DNA of 64,000 nucleotides. Origin: Microbacterium sp. Root61. GTDB taxonomy: Bacteria > Actinomycetota > Actinomycetes > Actinomycetales > Microbacteriaceae. The stretch spans positions 1,893,788 to 1,957,787 of the forward strand of contig NZ_LMGU01000001.1 in NCBI RefSeq assembly GCF_001427525.1. Reading direction: 5' to 3'. Shown here in pieces: positions 16,630-26,763 of this stretch (within the stretch, counting starts at the first letter, position 1; each line of letters starts with the position of its first letter). A program made the translations under genes and the position numbers. The notes under the pieces were generated by a model. The model was given only the letters and a program-made list of their open reading frames with translations, was not told where the DNA came from and made no database searches.

Positions 16630-17650
16630 TGCTGGCTCGGATGACGACGGATGCCGGGATGCTGGAGAACGCCGGCGTCCGGGCTCCCTCGATCGCCTCG
16701 ACGAGCATCTCGACGGCCGCGGCACCGAGGGTGTCGAAGTCCTGCCGCACGGTGGTGAGCGGCGGCCGGTAGTCGGCGGCGTCCTCGAGATCGTCGAACC
16801 CGATCACGCTGACGTCTTCGGGTACGCGTCGCCCGCGCTCGGCGAGCGCGCGCAGCAGACCGAGGGCCATCTGGTCGTTCGCGGCGAACACCGCGGTCGC
16901 GTCGGCATCGAGCTGCAGCCCCGCGGCGTAGCCGGAGCGGGCGCTCCAGTCGCCGCGCAGCAGCGCGGGGACGGGCGCATCGCCGAGTGCGGCGCGCCAG
17001 CCGCGCTCGCGCTCCGCCGCTGCGAACGATCTCGCCGGCCCGGCAACGTGCACCACGGTGGAATGCCCGAGATCGAGCAGGTGCCGGGTGGCATCGACGG
17101 CCCCGGTGAAGTGATCGGTCTGGGCGATGCCGAATCGGCTGTCCGGCGGAGAGTCCACGACGACCACTTCGATGCCGGAGGGCGCACCGGCATCGCGCGC
17201 AAAGGCGGTGGCCTCGTTCAGGACGATCGCGCCGTCCACGCCCTGATCGCGCAGCCGCTCGAAGACCGCCACGACCGAATCAGGGCCCGCAAGCGTCATG
17301 ACCACGAGCGCGTAGCCGCGCGCGGATGCGGCATCCGCCACGGCCTGCAGCATCCGCGAGTTGCCGACGGTGGCGAGCGTGGAGACGATCAGCCCGATGG
17401 TCTGTGTGCGACCGGTGCGCAAGGCTCGCGCGGCCCGGTGCGGGCGGTAGCCGAGCATCTCCATCGCCGCTTCCACGCGGACGCGCGTCTCGGGGTCGAC
17501 CCGCGGGCTGTCGTTGACCACGCGCGAGACGGTCTGCCCGGAGACCCCGGCCTCGGCGGCGACATCCGCCATCGAGACGCGCTTGTCCGGTCGGCCCGAA
17601 CGACGGCGCTCCGCTGAGACTTCGGTCGGCTCTTCGATCTTCGACCCCAC
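16616..17650 (-). CDS. LacI/GalR family repressor, probably of galTK
   Basis: 344 residues: helix-turn-helix VSMADVAAEAGVSGQTVSRV (about 25-44) followed by a hinge and a periplasmic-binding-like ligand domain ending in GFDDLEDAADYRPPLTTVRQD. GTG 17650 has GGGAGG 8 bases upstream. It is divergent from galT, with a palindrome overlapping the galT promoter between them, so local control by galactose or a galactoside is the simplest reading. A regulator of another galactoside regulon cannot be excluded. Confidence 0.88.
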   Translation of the reverse strand: MGSKIEEPTEVSAERRRSGRPDKRVSMADVAAEAGVSGQTVSRVVNDSPRVDPETRVRVEAAMEMLGYRPHRAARALRTGRTQTIGLIVSTLATVGNSRMLQAVADAASARGYALVVMTLAGPDSVVAVFERLRDQGVDGAIVLNEATAFARDAGAPSGIEVVVVDSPPDSRFGIAQTDHFTGAVDATRHLLDLGHSTVVHVAGPARSFAAAERERGWRAALGDAPVPALLRGDWSARSGYAAGLQLDADATAVFAANDQMALGLLRALAERGRRVPEDVSVIGFDDLEDAADYRPPLTTVRQDFDTLGAAAVEMLVEAIEGARTPAFSSIPASVVIRASTAPR

Positions 17651-17681
17651 AGTGCGCCCTCCCGTGTGCTGAACTCTCCGT

Positions 17682-17718
17682 TGTTGACGCTAACACAGCG
17701 CTGTTGATATCGTGTTGA
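17682..17718 (+). promoter_or_regulatory. galT promoter with overlapping LacI operator
   Basis: TTGACG (17684-17689) and an ATAT-containing -10 near 17706-17711 are 16-17 bases apart, placing transcription start at about 17718-17720, on the galT GTG. The spacer holds the perfect palindrome ACAGCGCTGT (17695-17704), typical of LacI/GalR sites. TGTTGA is repeated at 17682, 17702 and 17713. No ribosome site precedes galT, so its message is probably leaderless. Confidence 0.6.
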
Positions 17719-17719
17719 C

Positions 17720-18886
17720 GTGAACATGCCTCATCTCGACTCGCAGTCTCTCGGCGCCGGTGTCGTCAAACGCGCCACGCGCCTCGCCGACGGACGCGAA
17801 TTGATCTATTTCGACGACCGCGACACGACCCTCCCGGCCGAGCGTGCCATTGACGCACGCACGCTCGATGCCCGCCCGGAGACCGCGACGATGCGTCTCG
17901 ACGTGCTCACCGGCGACTGGATCACGGTCGCAGCGTCCCGGCAGAACCGGGTGATGCTCCCCGGTGCCGACCTCGACCCGCTGGCGCCGCAGACGCCCAC
18001 CAACCCGTCCGAGATCCCGTCGCGCTACGACGTCGCCGTGTTCGAGAACCGCTCCGCCGCGTTCGGCCCTGCACTCGCCGCAGCGATGGATGCCGCGCCG
18101 GCGGCCCCCGATCCCCCGCGCGGGCTCGACGATCTCGCCGCCCTCGGCCTGGGGCGCACGCGCACCTCCGTCGGCCGCTGTGAGGTCGTGTGCTTCAGCC
18201 CGGAGAGCACCGGGTCCTTCGGCACCCAGTCCGTCGTGCGCGCCCGCACGGTCATCGAGGCCTGGGCCGACCGTACCGCCGCGCTGTCGGCGCTGCCCGG
18301 CATCGAGCAGGTGTTCCCGTTCGAGAACCGGGGCGAGGCGATCGGCGTCACGCTGCCGCATCCGCACGGCCAGATCTACGCCTACCCGTACGTCACCCCG
18401 CGCACCCAGCGGATGCTGGACTCGATCGCCGCCACCGGGCCCGACATGCTCGCACGGATGCTCGAGTTCGAGCGCGCGTCCGAGCGCGTGATCCTCGCGG
18501 GCGAGCACTGGACGGCGTTCGTGCCGTTCGCGGCACGCTGGCCGCTCGAGGTCCACATGATGCCGCATCGGCACGTGGCGGATTTCACCGAGACCTCCGA
18601 CGCCGAGCGCGACGAGCTCGCCGGGCTCTACCTGCGCCTGCTGCGCGGCGTGGACGCCCTGTACGAGACGCCGACGCCGTACATCGCCGCGTGGCACCAG
18701 GCGCCGGTTCGCGTCGGTCGCGACACGACCCGGCTGCGCCTCGAGCTGACCAGCCCCCGCCGCGCCGCCGACAAGCTCAAGTTCCTCGCCGGCTCGGAGG
18801 CCGCGATGTGGGCGTGGACCGCAGAGATCCCGCCCGAGGCATCCGCTGCCCGCCTGCGCGCCGCCGTCGAGGGCGTGCCCCTGTGA
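17720..18886 (+). CDS. galT: Galactose-1-phosphate uridylyltransferase
   Basis: 388 residues of the HIT-like GalT family. The active-site HPHGQ is at 214-218, with His216 as the expected uridylylated nucleophile, preceded by FENRGEAIG. A second histidine cluster, MMPHRHVADF, follows later. It exchanges UMP between UDP-glucose and galactose-1-phosphate. GTG 17720 or ATG 17726 may be the start; both would be on a leaderless message. It overlaps galK by GTGA. Confidence 0.95.
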   Translation: MNMPHLDSQSLGAGVVKRATRLADGRELIYFDDRDTTLPAERAIDARTLDARPETATMRLDVLTGDWITVAASRQNRVMLPGADLDPLAPQTPTNPSEIPSRYDVAVFENRSAAFGPALAAAMDAAPAAPDPPRGLDDLAALGLGRTRTSVGRCEVVCFSPESTGSFGTQSVVRARTVIEAWADRTAALSALPGIEQVFPFENRGEAIGVTLPHPHGQIYAYPYVTPRTQRMLDSIAATGPDMLARMLEFERASERVILAGEHWTAFVPFAARWPLEVHMMPHRHVADFTETSDAERDELAGLYLRLLRGVDALYETPTPYIAAWHQAPVRVGRDTTRLRLELTSPRRAADKLKFLAGSEAAMWAWTAEIPPEASAARLRAAVEGVPL

Positions 18887-20055
18887 GCGCGGCCCTCGTC
18901 GCGCGCGCGCTGCTGTCCGGACTCACCACGACCGAGCCGCTCGGCTCGTGGTCGGCCCCCGGGCGGGCGAACCTGATCGGCGAGCACACCGACTACAACG
19001 ACGGCTTCGTGCTGCCCTTCGCGATCGACCGTCGCACGCATGTCGCGCTCGCCCCGCGGGCCGATGGCGTCATCCGCGTGGCCTCGACGTTCGCCGCCGA
19101 GCCGGTGCAGCTGCCCCTCGCGAGCCTGACCGGCCCGTTCCCGACCGACGAGGTACCGGAGTGGGCCGCGTACCCGCTCGGTGTCGCGTGGGCGCTGATC
19201 GCGGCATCCGGAGCGGATGCCGCGTCCTTGACCGGAGTGGACATCGCCATCGCGTCCGACGTACCCGTCGGCGCCGGACTCTCCTCCTCGGCTGCGATCG
19301 AGGGCGCGACCGCAGCCGCGCTCAACGACACGTGGGGCCTCGGCCTGGATCCGGTGGCCCTGGCACAGGTCGGTCGCACGGCGGAGAACGACGCCGTCGG
19401 CGCCCCCACCGGGATCATGGACCAGATGGCCTCGATGCTCGGACGGGCGGATGCCGCGATCTTCCTGGACTGCCGGTCGCTCGATGCGACCGTGATCGAC
19501 TTGGGGTTCGCCGAAGCCGGTCTCGAGCTGCTCGTGATCGACAGCGGCGTGCAGCACGCCCATTCCACCGGCGGCTACCGCGAACGCCGCGAAGCGTGCG
19601 ATCGCGGTGCGCAGCTGATGGGCGTCGCCGCGCTGCGCGACCTGTCGGCCGAGGACCTCCCCCGGGCGCGCGGTGTGATGGACGACGTCACCTTCCGCCG
19701 TGTCCGCCACGTGGTCACGGAGGACCAGCGCGTGCTCGACACGGTGCAGACGCTCCGGGAGCAGGGTCCGGCGGCGATCGGCGACCTCCTGCTCGCCTCG
19801 CACGCGTCGATGCGCGACGACTTCGAGATCTCGGTCCCCGAGCTCGACACCGCGGTGGAGGCCGCGATGGGCGCGGGCGCGATCGGCGCACGGATGACCG
19901 GCGGCGGCTTCGGCGGTGCCGCGATCGCCCTCGTCCCCCACGATCGGGTCGAGACGGTGAAGGATGCCGCGACCGCGGCGTTCGCGGCATCCGGTTTCCG
20001 CGCCCCGACCCTGTTCACCGTGACCCCGTCGGAAGGCGCCGGCCGCGACGCCTAG
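18883..20055 (+). CDS. galK: Galactokinase
   Basis: 390 residues, a GHMP kinase. The galactokinase signature APGRANLIGEHTDYN is at 25-39, the ATP loop VGAGLSSSAA in the middle, and ARMTGGGFGG near the C-terminus. It phosphorylates galactose at C1 with ATP. GTG 18883 overlaps the galT stop (GTGA), so the pair is cotranscribed; a hairpin follows. Confidence 0.95.
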   Translation: MSAALVARALLSGLTTTEPLGSWSAPGRANLIGEHTDYNDGFVLPFAIDRRTHVALAPRADGVIRVASTFAAEPVQLPLASLTGPFPTDEVPEWAAYPLGVAWALIAASGADAASLTGVDIAIASDVPVGAGLSSSAAIEGATAAALNDTWGLGLDPVALAQVGRTAENDAVGAPTGIMDQMASMLGRADAAIFLDCRSLDATVIDLGFAEAGLELLVIDSGVQHAHSTGGYRERREACDRGAQLMGVAALRDLSAEDLPRARGVMDDVTFRRVRHVVTEDQRVLDTVQTLREQGPAAIGDLLLASHASMRDDFEISVPELDTAVEAAMGAGAIGARMTGGGFGGAAIALVPHDRVETVKDAATAAFAASGFRAPTLFTVTPSEGAGRDA

Positions 20056-20057
20056 CA

Positions 20058-20089
20058 CGAGGGACCCGGGCCAAAACCCGAGCCCCTCG
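20058..20089. terminator. Hairpin after galK, also facing the ABC binding-protein gene
   Basis: CGAGGGACCCGGG (20058-20070) pairs with CCCGAGCCCCTCG (20077-20089) at 11 of 13 positions around an AAAA-containing loop. It lies between the convergent ends of galK and the CUT2 binding-protein gene. Confidence 0.6.
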
Positions 20090-20099
20090 CGATGACGGA

Positions 20100-21068
20100 T
20101 CAGCCGCAGAACGGCGTCGCGTCGGCGATGTTGTCCTTCGTGATGAGCGTCGTCGGCTTCTGGAAGATCTTCTCGCCGTTCGGATCCGCCAGCAGTGCGA
20201 TCGTGTGGCCGAGCGATTCGGCTCCCAGCTGGAAGGCCGAGTCGGACACCGTCGCGGAAAACTGTCCGTCCTCGACGGCCTGCAGTCCGGGCTCGGTGCC
20301 GTTGAGCGTCACGATCTGCAGGTCGGCGCGCCCCGCGGCGTCGAAGGCGGCGCGGGCGCCGAAGGCCATGTCCTCGTTGAGTACGAAGGCGTAATCGAGG
20401 TCGGGATCGGCCTGGATCATGTTCTCGGCGACCTCTTGGGCCTTGGCACGGTTGAACATGCCGGGCTGGTTCGCGACGACTTCGACGGTCGCGGGGAGGG
20501 CGCCGGTGAAGCCGCCGACCACATAGTCGGATGCCGCACCGGGAGCGCCGGCGATCACGCCGACGGTGACGTCGGCGTCGCCGGCATCCTCGCCGATCCA
20601 CCCGGCCGCCGTTGCTCCGACGCCGCCCAGGTCCACGACGGTCGCGCCCAGGATGTCGGTCAGATCCTCGGGTACGACGGCGACCAGGTACAGCGGCACG
20701 CCGGCGGCCGCAGCGCGCTCGATGCCGCCGGCCAGTGCGTCGACGCTGACAGTGTTCAGCACGATCGCGTCGACGTCACGCGAGATCATGTCCTCGACGT
20801 TGGCGATCTCCTTGGCCGGGTCTGTGTCGGAGTTCGCGACGATGAGGTCGACGCCCTCGGCCGATGCTTCGTCCTCGACGCCCTTCTGCAGGCACGTCCC
20901 CCACTCGTTGTTGGCCCCGTTGATGAACCCGATCGTCACGCTGTCACCGGCGTCCGGCTCACCGGATGCCGCCGGGGTGTCGCTCGAGGCGCTGCAGCCG
21001 ATGAGCGACGTGCTCAACGCGATCGTGAACAAGAGCGCCGCGGCGGTCTTCATATCCTTCTTGATCAT
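20100..21068 (-). CDS. CUT2 (ribose-type) ABC transporter binding lipoprotein
   Basis: 322 residues with a signal peptide and lipobox LIGCS at about residues 21-25, followed by a periplasmic-binding protein fold of the RbsB type (GFINGANNEWGTCLQKG, then VDAIVLNTVSVDALAG). It captures a small ligand outside the cell. ATG 21068 has AAAGG 7 bases upstream; an ATG at 21083 lacks a ribosome site. It is last in the ATPase-permease-binding protein operon. The usual sugar-stacking residues cannot be placed by eye, so the cargo is not assigned. Confidence 0.88.
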   Translation of the reverse strand: MIKKDMKTAAALLFTIALSTSLIGCSASSDTPAASGEPDAGDSVTIGFINGANNEWGTCLQKGVEDEASAEGVDLIVANSDTDPAKEIANVEDMISRDVDAIVLNTVSVDALAGGIERAAAAGVPLYLVAVVPEDLTDILGATVVDLGGVGATAAGWIGEDAGDADVTVGVIAGAPGAASDYVVGGFTGALPATVEVVANQPGMFNRAKAQEVAENMIQADPDLDYAFVLNEDMAFGARAAFDAAGRADLQIVTLNGTEPGLQAVEDGQFSATVSDSAFQLGAESLGHTIALLADPNGEKIFQKPTTLITKDNIADATPFCG

Positions 21069-21124
21069 TGACGTGCCTTTCATATGTGAGGAAGCGCGGG
21101 CCTCGGGCGCCACGCGGGAGTGCG

Positions 21125-22126
21125 TCAGCGGGAGTGCCGACGCCAAGAGTTCGCGATCGCCGCGAGAAGAAGGACGGCCCCGACCGACATGAGCTGGAAG
21201 TAGCTCGAGACGCCGAGCAGATTCAATGCGTTCGCCACCACCCCGAGCAGGAGGACGCCGAGAACGGTGCCGACCATGGTCCCCTTGCCGCCCTGCAGCG
21301 AGGTGCCGCCGATCACGACGGCGGCGACCGCCTGCAGCTCGAGCGTGAGACCTCCCGCCCCGGGGCTCGCCGCGCCGAGCCGCGCCAGCAGCATCAATCC
21401 GGCCACGCCCGCGAGGAAACCCGTCAGGGAGTACAGCAGGAGCTTGCTGCGCACGACCGGGATGCCGCTGAGCCGGGCGACGTCCTCGTTGCCGCCGATG
21501 GCGAAGGCGTTGCGCCCGAATGCGGTGTACCGCAGCGCGAGTCCGAGGACCAGGCAGACCACGACGGCGGTGAGGAGGAGATACGGGATCCCCCCGAGCG
21601 CCCCGCTGCCGAAAGCGGTCAAGGCCGCACCGGACGAGACGCTCATGCCGTTGATGATGAACAGCGCAAGTCCGTCCAGAATCGTGGCCGTGGCCAGGGT
21701 GGCGACGAAGGGCGCGACCCGAGTGAAAGTGATGACGAGACCGTTCACCAGACCGATGCCGGTGGCGGTCGCCAGCCCGGCGACGATCGCCCAGACGGCG
21801 TCCGTGCCCCCGGCGAGCAGTTGGGCGACGAGCCCCATCGTCACGGCGGCATTGCTCCCCATCGAGAAGTCGATGCCACCGGAGATCATGAGCACTGTCA
21901 GGCCCGCGGCGATCACCGTCACCACGCTCACCTGCCGGAGCACGTTGAGCACGTTGTTCGTGGTGAGGAAGGCATCCGAGCCCATGGTGGTGATCACCAC
22001 GACGACTATCAGAACGAGGATGAGTCCGCCGTGGCCACCGAGCGACCACCAGCGTGCCGGCCCGGTGCGCAGGGCAAGTGCGGCCGTCATCGGCTCGCGG
22101 GTCTCAGTTCCGGTCATACGTGGCAT
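21125..22126 (-). CDS. CUT2 ABC transporter permease (RbsC type)
   Basis: 333 residues, eight to ten membrane helices, with the family hallmark GGIDFSMGSNAAVTMGL and the later LQAVAAVVIGGTSLQGGKG. It forms the channel with the two-domain ATPase upstream, whose 3' end it overlaps by 23 bases. The first ATG (22126) and one at 22090 both fit; the first is given. Confidence 0.9.
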   Translation of the reverse strand: MPRMTGTETREPMTAALALRTGPARWWSLGGHGGLILVLIVVVVITTMGSDAFLTTNNVLNVLRQVSVVTVIAAGLTVLMISGGIDFSMGSNAAVTMGLVAQLLAGGTDAVWAIVAGLATATGIGLVNGLVITFTRVAPFVATLATATILDGLALFIINGMSVSSGAALTAFGSGALGGIPYLLLTAVVVCLVLGLALRYTAFGRNAFAIGGNEDVARLSGIPVVRSKLLLYSLTGFLAGVAGLMLLARLGAASPGAGGLTLELQAVAAVVIGGTSLQGGKGTMVGTVLGVLLLGVVANALNLLGVSSYFQLMSVGAVLLLAAIANSWRRHSR

Positions 22127-23651
22127 CTCCTACGGTCAGCGCGACGAGCTCGTCGCGGGTCACTGTGTCCACCTCGCGCACGGCGATCAGGCGTCCGGCG
22201 CTCACCACGGCGATGCGATCGGCGAGGCGCAGCACCTCGTGCACGTCCGACGAGGTCAGCAGCACGGCCGAACCTCGATGTGCGAGATCATCGATGAGCC
22301 GATGGATGTCGGCCTTCGCGGCGACGTCGACGCCGTTGGTCGGCTCCTCCAGGAGGCACACGCTCGGGGCGCTCTCCAGCCACTTCGCCAACAGCACCTT
22401 CTGCTGATTGCCACCCGAGAGGCGCCCGATCGGCGGGTTGTCCTGCAGGGTCACGACGCCGAAGCGACGGCGCAGGTCGGCAGCGCGGGCGCGCAGCCCC
22501 CGCCAGCTGACCCAGGTGCGGCGCGCGAGGCGGTCCTGGGCCATCGTGATGTTCTCGTCGACCGTGAGTTCGCCGACCAGCCCGCGAGCGAGACGATCCC
22601 CCGTGACGCAGCGCAGACCGCTGTCGAGCGATCGACGGATGCTGCCCCACGGCACGTCGAATCCGTGCACGCTGAGCGTCCCCGCATCCGGTCGAGTCAG
22701 TCCGGCGAGCGCGGCGAACAGCACCGTCTGCCCATCCCCGGCGGGGCCGAGCACCGCGACGACCTCGCCCGCGCGGACCTCGAGGCTGAGACCGTCGAGT
22801 CGGTCCTGCACCGTGAGCCCGGCGAGGCGCAGCACCACTTCGCCCGGGGCGCGAGCACTCTCCGACCGCTCGGTATCGACATGATCGCCGACCATCGCGA
22901 AGACGAGCGAGGCGGTGTCGAGGTGTGCGCGGTCGACGGTCAGTCGCCGGCGGCCGTCGCGCAGCACGGTGACCCGATCGGCGAGTTCGAGGATCTCATC
23001 GAGGTGGTGCGAAATGAAGACCACGGCCCGGCCCTGATCGCGCAGCCGACGAACGAGCGCCCGAACCTCCTCTGCCGCCGCGCCGCCGAGGGTCGCGGTG
23101 GGTTCGTCGAGGATCAGCACCTTTCCGCCGCGGTGCACCTCGCGGGCGATCTCGACCATCGTCTGCTCCGCGGTCGAGAGCGCCCCCGCCTGTCGTCGGG
23201 GATCGATGGCGACACCGACGGCGTCCAGGACGGCACGTGCCTCGCGCTCGACGCGGCGCCACGACACGATGCCGGCCCGTCGCGGGAGCGCACCGAGGAA
23301 GAGGTTCTCCGCGACGGTGAGATGGGAGACGAGGTCCCGCTTCTGCGGGACGGTCGAGATGCCGTGCTGTCGCGCTCGTCGGGGAGTCAGGGCGTGCAGA
23401 AGCTGCCCTTTGAGGGTCATCATGCCCTCGTCGGGGACGATCGCGCCGCTCATCACCCCCACCAACGTCGACTTGCCGGCGCCGTTCATGCCGACCAACG
23501 CGTGGACCTCGCCCGGCCGCACGTCGAAGCTGACATCGCGGAGAGCCGATGCGCCGCCGAACGCCTTCGACACCCCGACCAGCGCGAGGATCGGGTCGAC
23601 GCCGGCGGCACTCCCCTCGGGGGCATCATCCGCGACTTCTTGGAATGTCAC
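22104..23651 (-). CDS. CUT2 ABC transporter ATP-binding protein (RbsA type, two ABC domains)
   Basis: 515 residues with two tandem ABC domains. The first has Walker A GMNGAGKST and Walker B VLILDEPTATL but a degenerate signature (LSTAEQT). The second has a degenerate Walker A (GPAGDGQT) and a good signature LSGGNQQK. This split of intact motifs is normal for RbsA/MglA proteins. GTG 23651 is chosen because AGGAG lies 6 bases upstream; a longer reading would run through the promoter region. It is first in the operon and divergent from a FAD monooxygenase. Confidence 0.9.
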   Translation of the reverse strand: MTFQEVADDAPEGSAAGVDPILALVGVSKAFGGASALRDVSFDVRPGEVHALVGMNGAGKSTLVGVMSGAIVPDEGMMTLKGQLLHALTPRRARQHGISTVPQKRDLVSHLTVAENLFLGALPRRAGIVSWRRVEREARAVLDAVGVAIDPRRQAGALSTAEQTMVEIAREVHRGGKVLILDEPTATLGGAAAEEVRALVRRLRDQGRAVVFISHHLDEILELADRVTVLRDGRRRLTVDRAHLDTASLVFAMVGDHVDTERSESARAPGEVVLRLAGLTVQDRLDGLSLEVRAGEVVAVLGPAGDGQTVLFAALAGLTRPDAGTLSVHGFDVPWGSIRRSLDSGLRCVTGDRLARGLVGELTVDENITMAQDRLARRTWVSWRGLRARAADLRRRFGVVTLQDNPPIGRLSGGNQQKVLLAKWLESAPSVCLLEEPTNGVDVAAKADIHRLIDDLAHRGSAVLLTSSDVHEVLRLADRIAVVSAGRLIAVREVDTVTRDELVALTVGDATYDRN

Positions 23652-23744
23652 TTCTCGCTCCTGCACCTTCGCAGCTCCGGTTCGCTCGAGCGGTCGGACC
23701 GCCGATGCGAGACTGACCGCCACGTCGCGGTCCAGCGTCAGAAA

Positions 23745-23876
23745 CGTATAGTCGCGAAGCATGTCGCGACAAGTACATATATATGCACACATATGTTGTA
23801 CGAGAAGCCTCGTCGCCACACCGTTCCCGGCGTAGCGTGGCGACTCGGAAATGACTCCGCCCCGCATCGATGCGGG
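23745..23876. promoter_or_regulatory. Dense regulatory region between the CUT2 transporter and the FAD monooxygenase
   Basis: The transporter promoter reads TTGTCG (23772-23767), 16 bases, TATACG (23750-23745) on the minus strand; its spacer and flank contain TCGCGA twice (23752-23757, 23764-23769). Next to it is an AT-rich island with palindromes CATATATATG (23776-23785) and ACATATGT (23789-23796), bounded by GTACA and TGTAC. Further right are GTCGCCAC/GTGGCGAC arms (23812-23819, 23837-23844) and the perfect 16-base palindrome CCCGCATCGATGCGGG (23861-23876). Several regulators or one oligomeric one probably bind here. Confidence 0.6.
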
Positions 23877-23908
23877 ATCCAAGACCTGACGAAGACGTGG
23901 GGAAAGCA

Positions 23909-25042
23909 ATGAGCCGTGGAAGTGTCCTGATCGTCGGCGGAGGCATCGGCGGATTGTCCGCCGCCATCGCGCTGCGCACCGCCGACTACGACGTGACTGT
24001 GATCGAACGGCACGCCAATGTGCACTCCTCTGTCTACGGAGTCGGCATCATCCAACCGGCCAACGCGCTGCGCGCTCTGGCGGCCATCGGATGCGCGGAG
24101 GCGTGCATGGCAGTCGGCTTTCCCGCACAGGCATGGGGAAGCATGTACGACGTCGACGGCGAATTCCTCCATGAGATGCCCGGCACGCGCATCGAGGGGT
24201 CGGATCTCCCACCGATGAACGGGCTCACCCGACCGCAGCTGCACGAGATCCTCACTGATCGGACCGTAGAGGTCGGTGCTGAGATCCGGTACTCCACGAC
24301 GTTCACGACCCTCTCCCCCGACCACAACGGCGTCGAAGTGACGCTGACCGACGGCAGCACACTGCGCGCGGACTTCGTCGTCGGCGCAGACGGAGTGCGT
24401 TCGCAGGTGCGGTCCTATGTCTTGGACGAAGACATCCAGCCGCGCTACATCGGACAGTCCGCGTTCCGCGTGAACATCCCGCGCGAGCCCGAGATCGACC
24501 GCATCATCCTGCAGGCGGGACCGGAAGGCATGGCCGGCTTCGTGCCGATCGGACCGGACCTGGCGTACCTCTTCTACAACGCGCAGATGGAACGCGGAGA
24601 TCGCCCCGATGATGCCGACCTTGCAGCCGTGCTGAAGGCACACCTCGCGCCGTTCGGCGGACTGACCGCGCGCATCCGCGACAACTACATCGACGAGAAC
24701 AGCGACATCGTTCTCCGTCCCGAAGAGACCCTGATCGCCTCAGCCCCGTGGCACAAGGGACGCATCGTGCTGCTCGGCGACGCCGTCCATGCGATCACGC
24801 CCCACCTCGGACAGGGCGCCGCCCAGGCGATCGAGGACGGCGTCGTCCTCGCCGACAGCCTGACCCGCCACGACGACTACGAGGCAGCTTTCGCCGAGTA
24901 CACGGAACGGAGATACGAGCGGTGCAAGCTGATCGTGGAGACCTCGTTGGCCATCGGCGAATGGGAGATGGGTCGGCTCGAAGACTTCGACAACGTCTCC
25001 GCCACGAACCACGTCCTCAAGACCATGGCGCAGCCCATCTAG
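23909..25042 (+). CDS. FAD-dependent group A monooxygenase (aromatic hydroxylase-like)
   Basis: 377 residues with the three FAD/NAD(P)H motifs of flavoprotein hydroxylases: GGGIGGLSAAIAL at the start, the DG motif FVVGADGVRSQVR in the middle, and GDAVHAITPHLGQGAAQAIEDG late. Members of this group hydroxylate aromatic or heteroaromatic rings (salicylate, 3-hydroxybenzoate, nicotinate or urate types). ATG 23909 follows GGGGAAAG. It is transcribed away from the CUT2 transporter and is followed by a MarR gene, so it may act on what the transporter imports. Substrate unknown. Confidence 0.85.
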   Translation: MSRGSVLIVGGGIGGLSAAIALRTADYDVTVIERHANVHSSVYGVGIIQPANALRALAAIGCAEACMAVGFPAQAWGSMYDVDGEFLHEMPGTRIEGSDLPPMNGLTRPQLHEILTDRTVEVGAEIRYSTTFTTLSPDHNGVEVTLTDGSTLRADFVVGADGVRSQVRSYVLDEDIQPRYIGQSAFRVNIPREPEIDRIILQAGPEGMAGFVPIGPDLAYLFYNAQMERGDRPDDADLAAVLKAHLAPFGGLTARIRDNYIDENSDIVLRPEETLIASAPWHKGRIVLLGDAVHAITPHLGQGAAQAIEDGVVLADSLTRHDDYEAAFAEYTERRYERCKLIVETSLAIGEWEMGRLEDFDNVSATNHVLKTMAQPI

Positions 25043-25192
25043 CCGCCATCCACTCGTCCGGCCGGCGACATCGCCTCCTTGCATCCTCTCCGGCCGGACA
25101 CTCCTCGTCGCCGTACACCGCGCGTGACCCTGCTCCAGTGGGTCCGGGCGCCGCTGCTACCATGACCACCATGCGCGCTCCAGGTGAATTCC

Positions 25193-26691
<1,499 letters not shown>

Positions 26692-26713
26692 CTCTCCGCG
26701 AATTCGCGCCGGT

Positions 26714-26756
26714 ACGACGGATGCCTCGACCCGCGTGGGGTCGAGGCATCCGTCGT
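26714..26756. terminator. Perfect 19-base-pair bidirectional terminator hairpin
   Basis: Bases 26714-26732 and 26738-26756 are exact reverse complements around the five-base loop GCGTG. It lies between the convergent ends of the alpha/beta hydrolase and the lamin-tail protein. The stem contains the genome-typical word GGATGCC. Confidence 0.85.
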
Positions 26757-26763
26757 CGTCGCG

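Noticed and set aside
23652..23909. Longer N-terminus for the CUT2 ATPase
   Set aside because: It would translate the palindromic promoter region and lacks a ribosome site; GTG 23651 is well placed and gives the family's normal length.
21267..23912. An 881-codon open frame on the plus strand opposite the CUT2 transporter
   Set aside because: It covers the permease, ATPase and the divergent promoter in antisense, with no recognisable domain.
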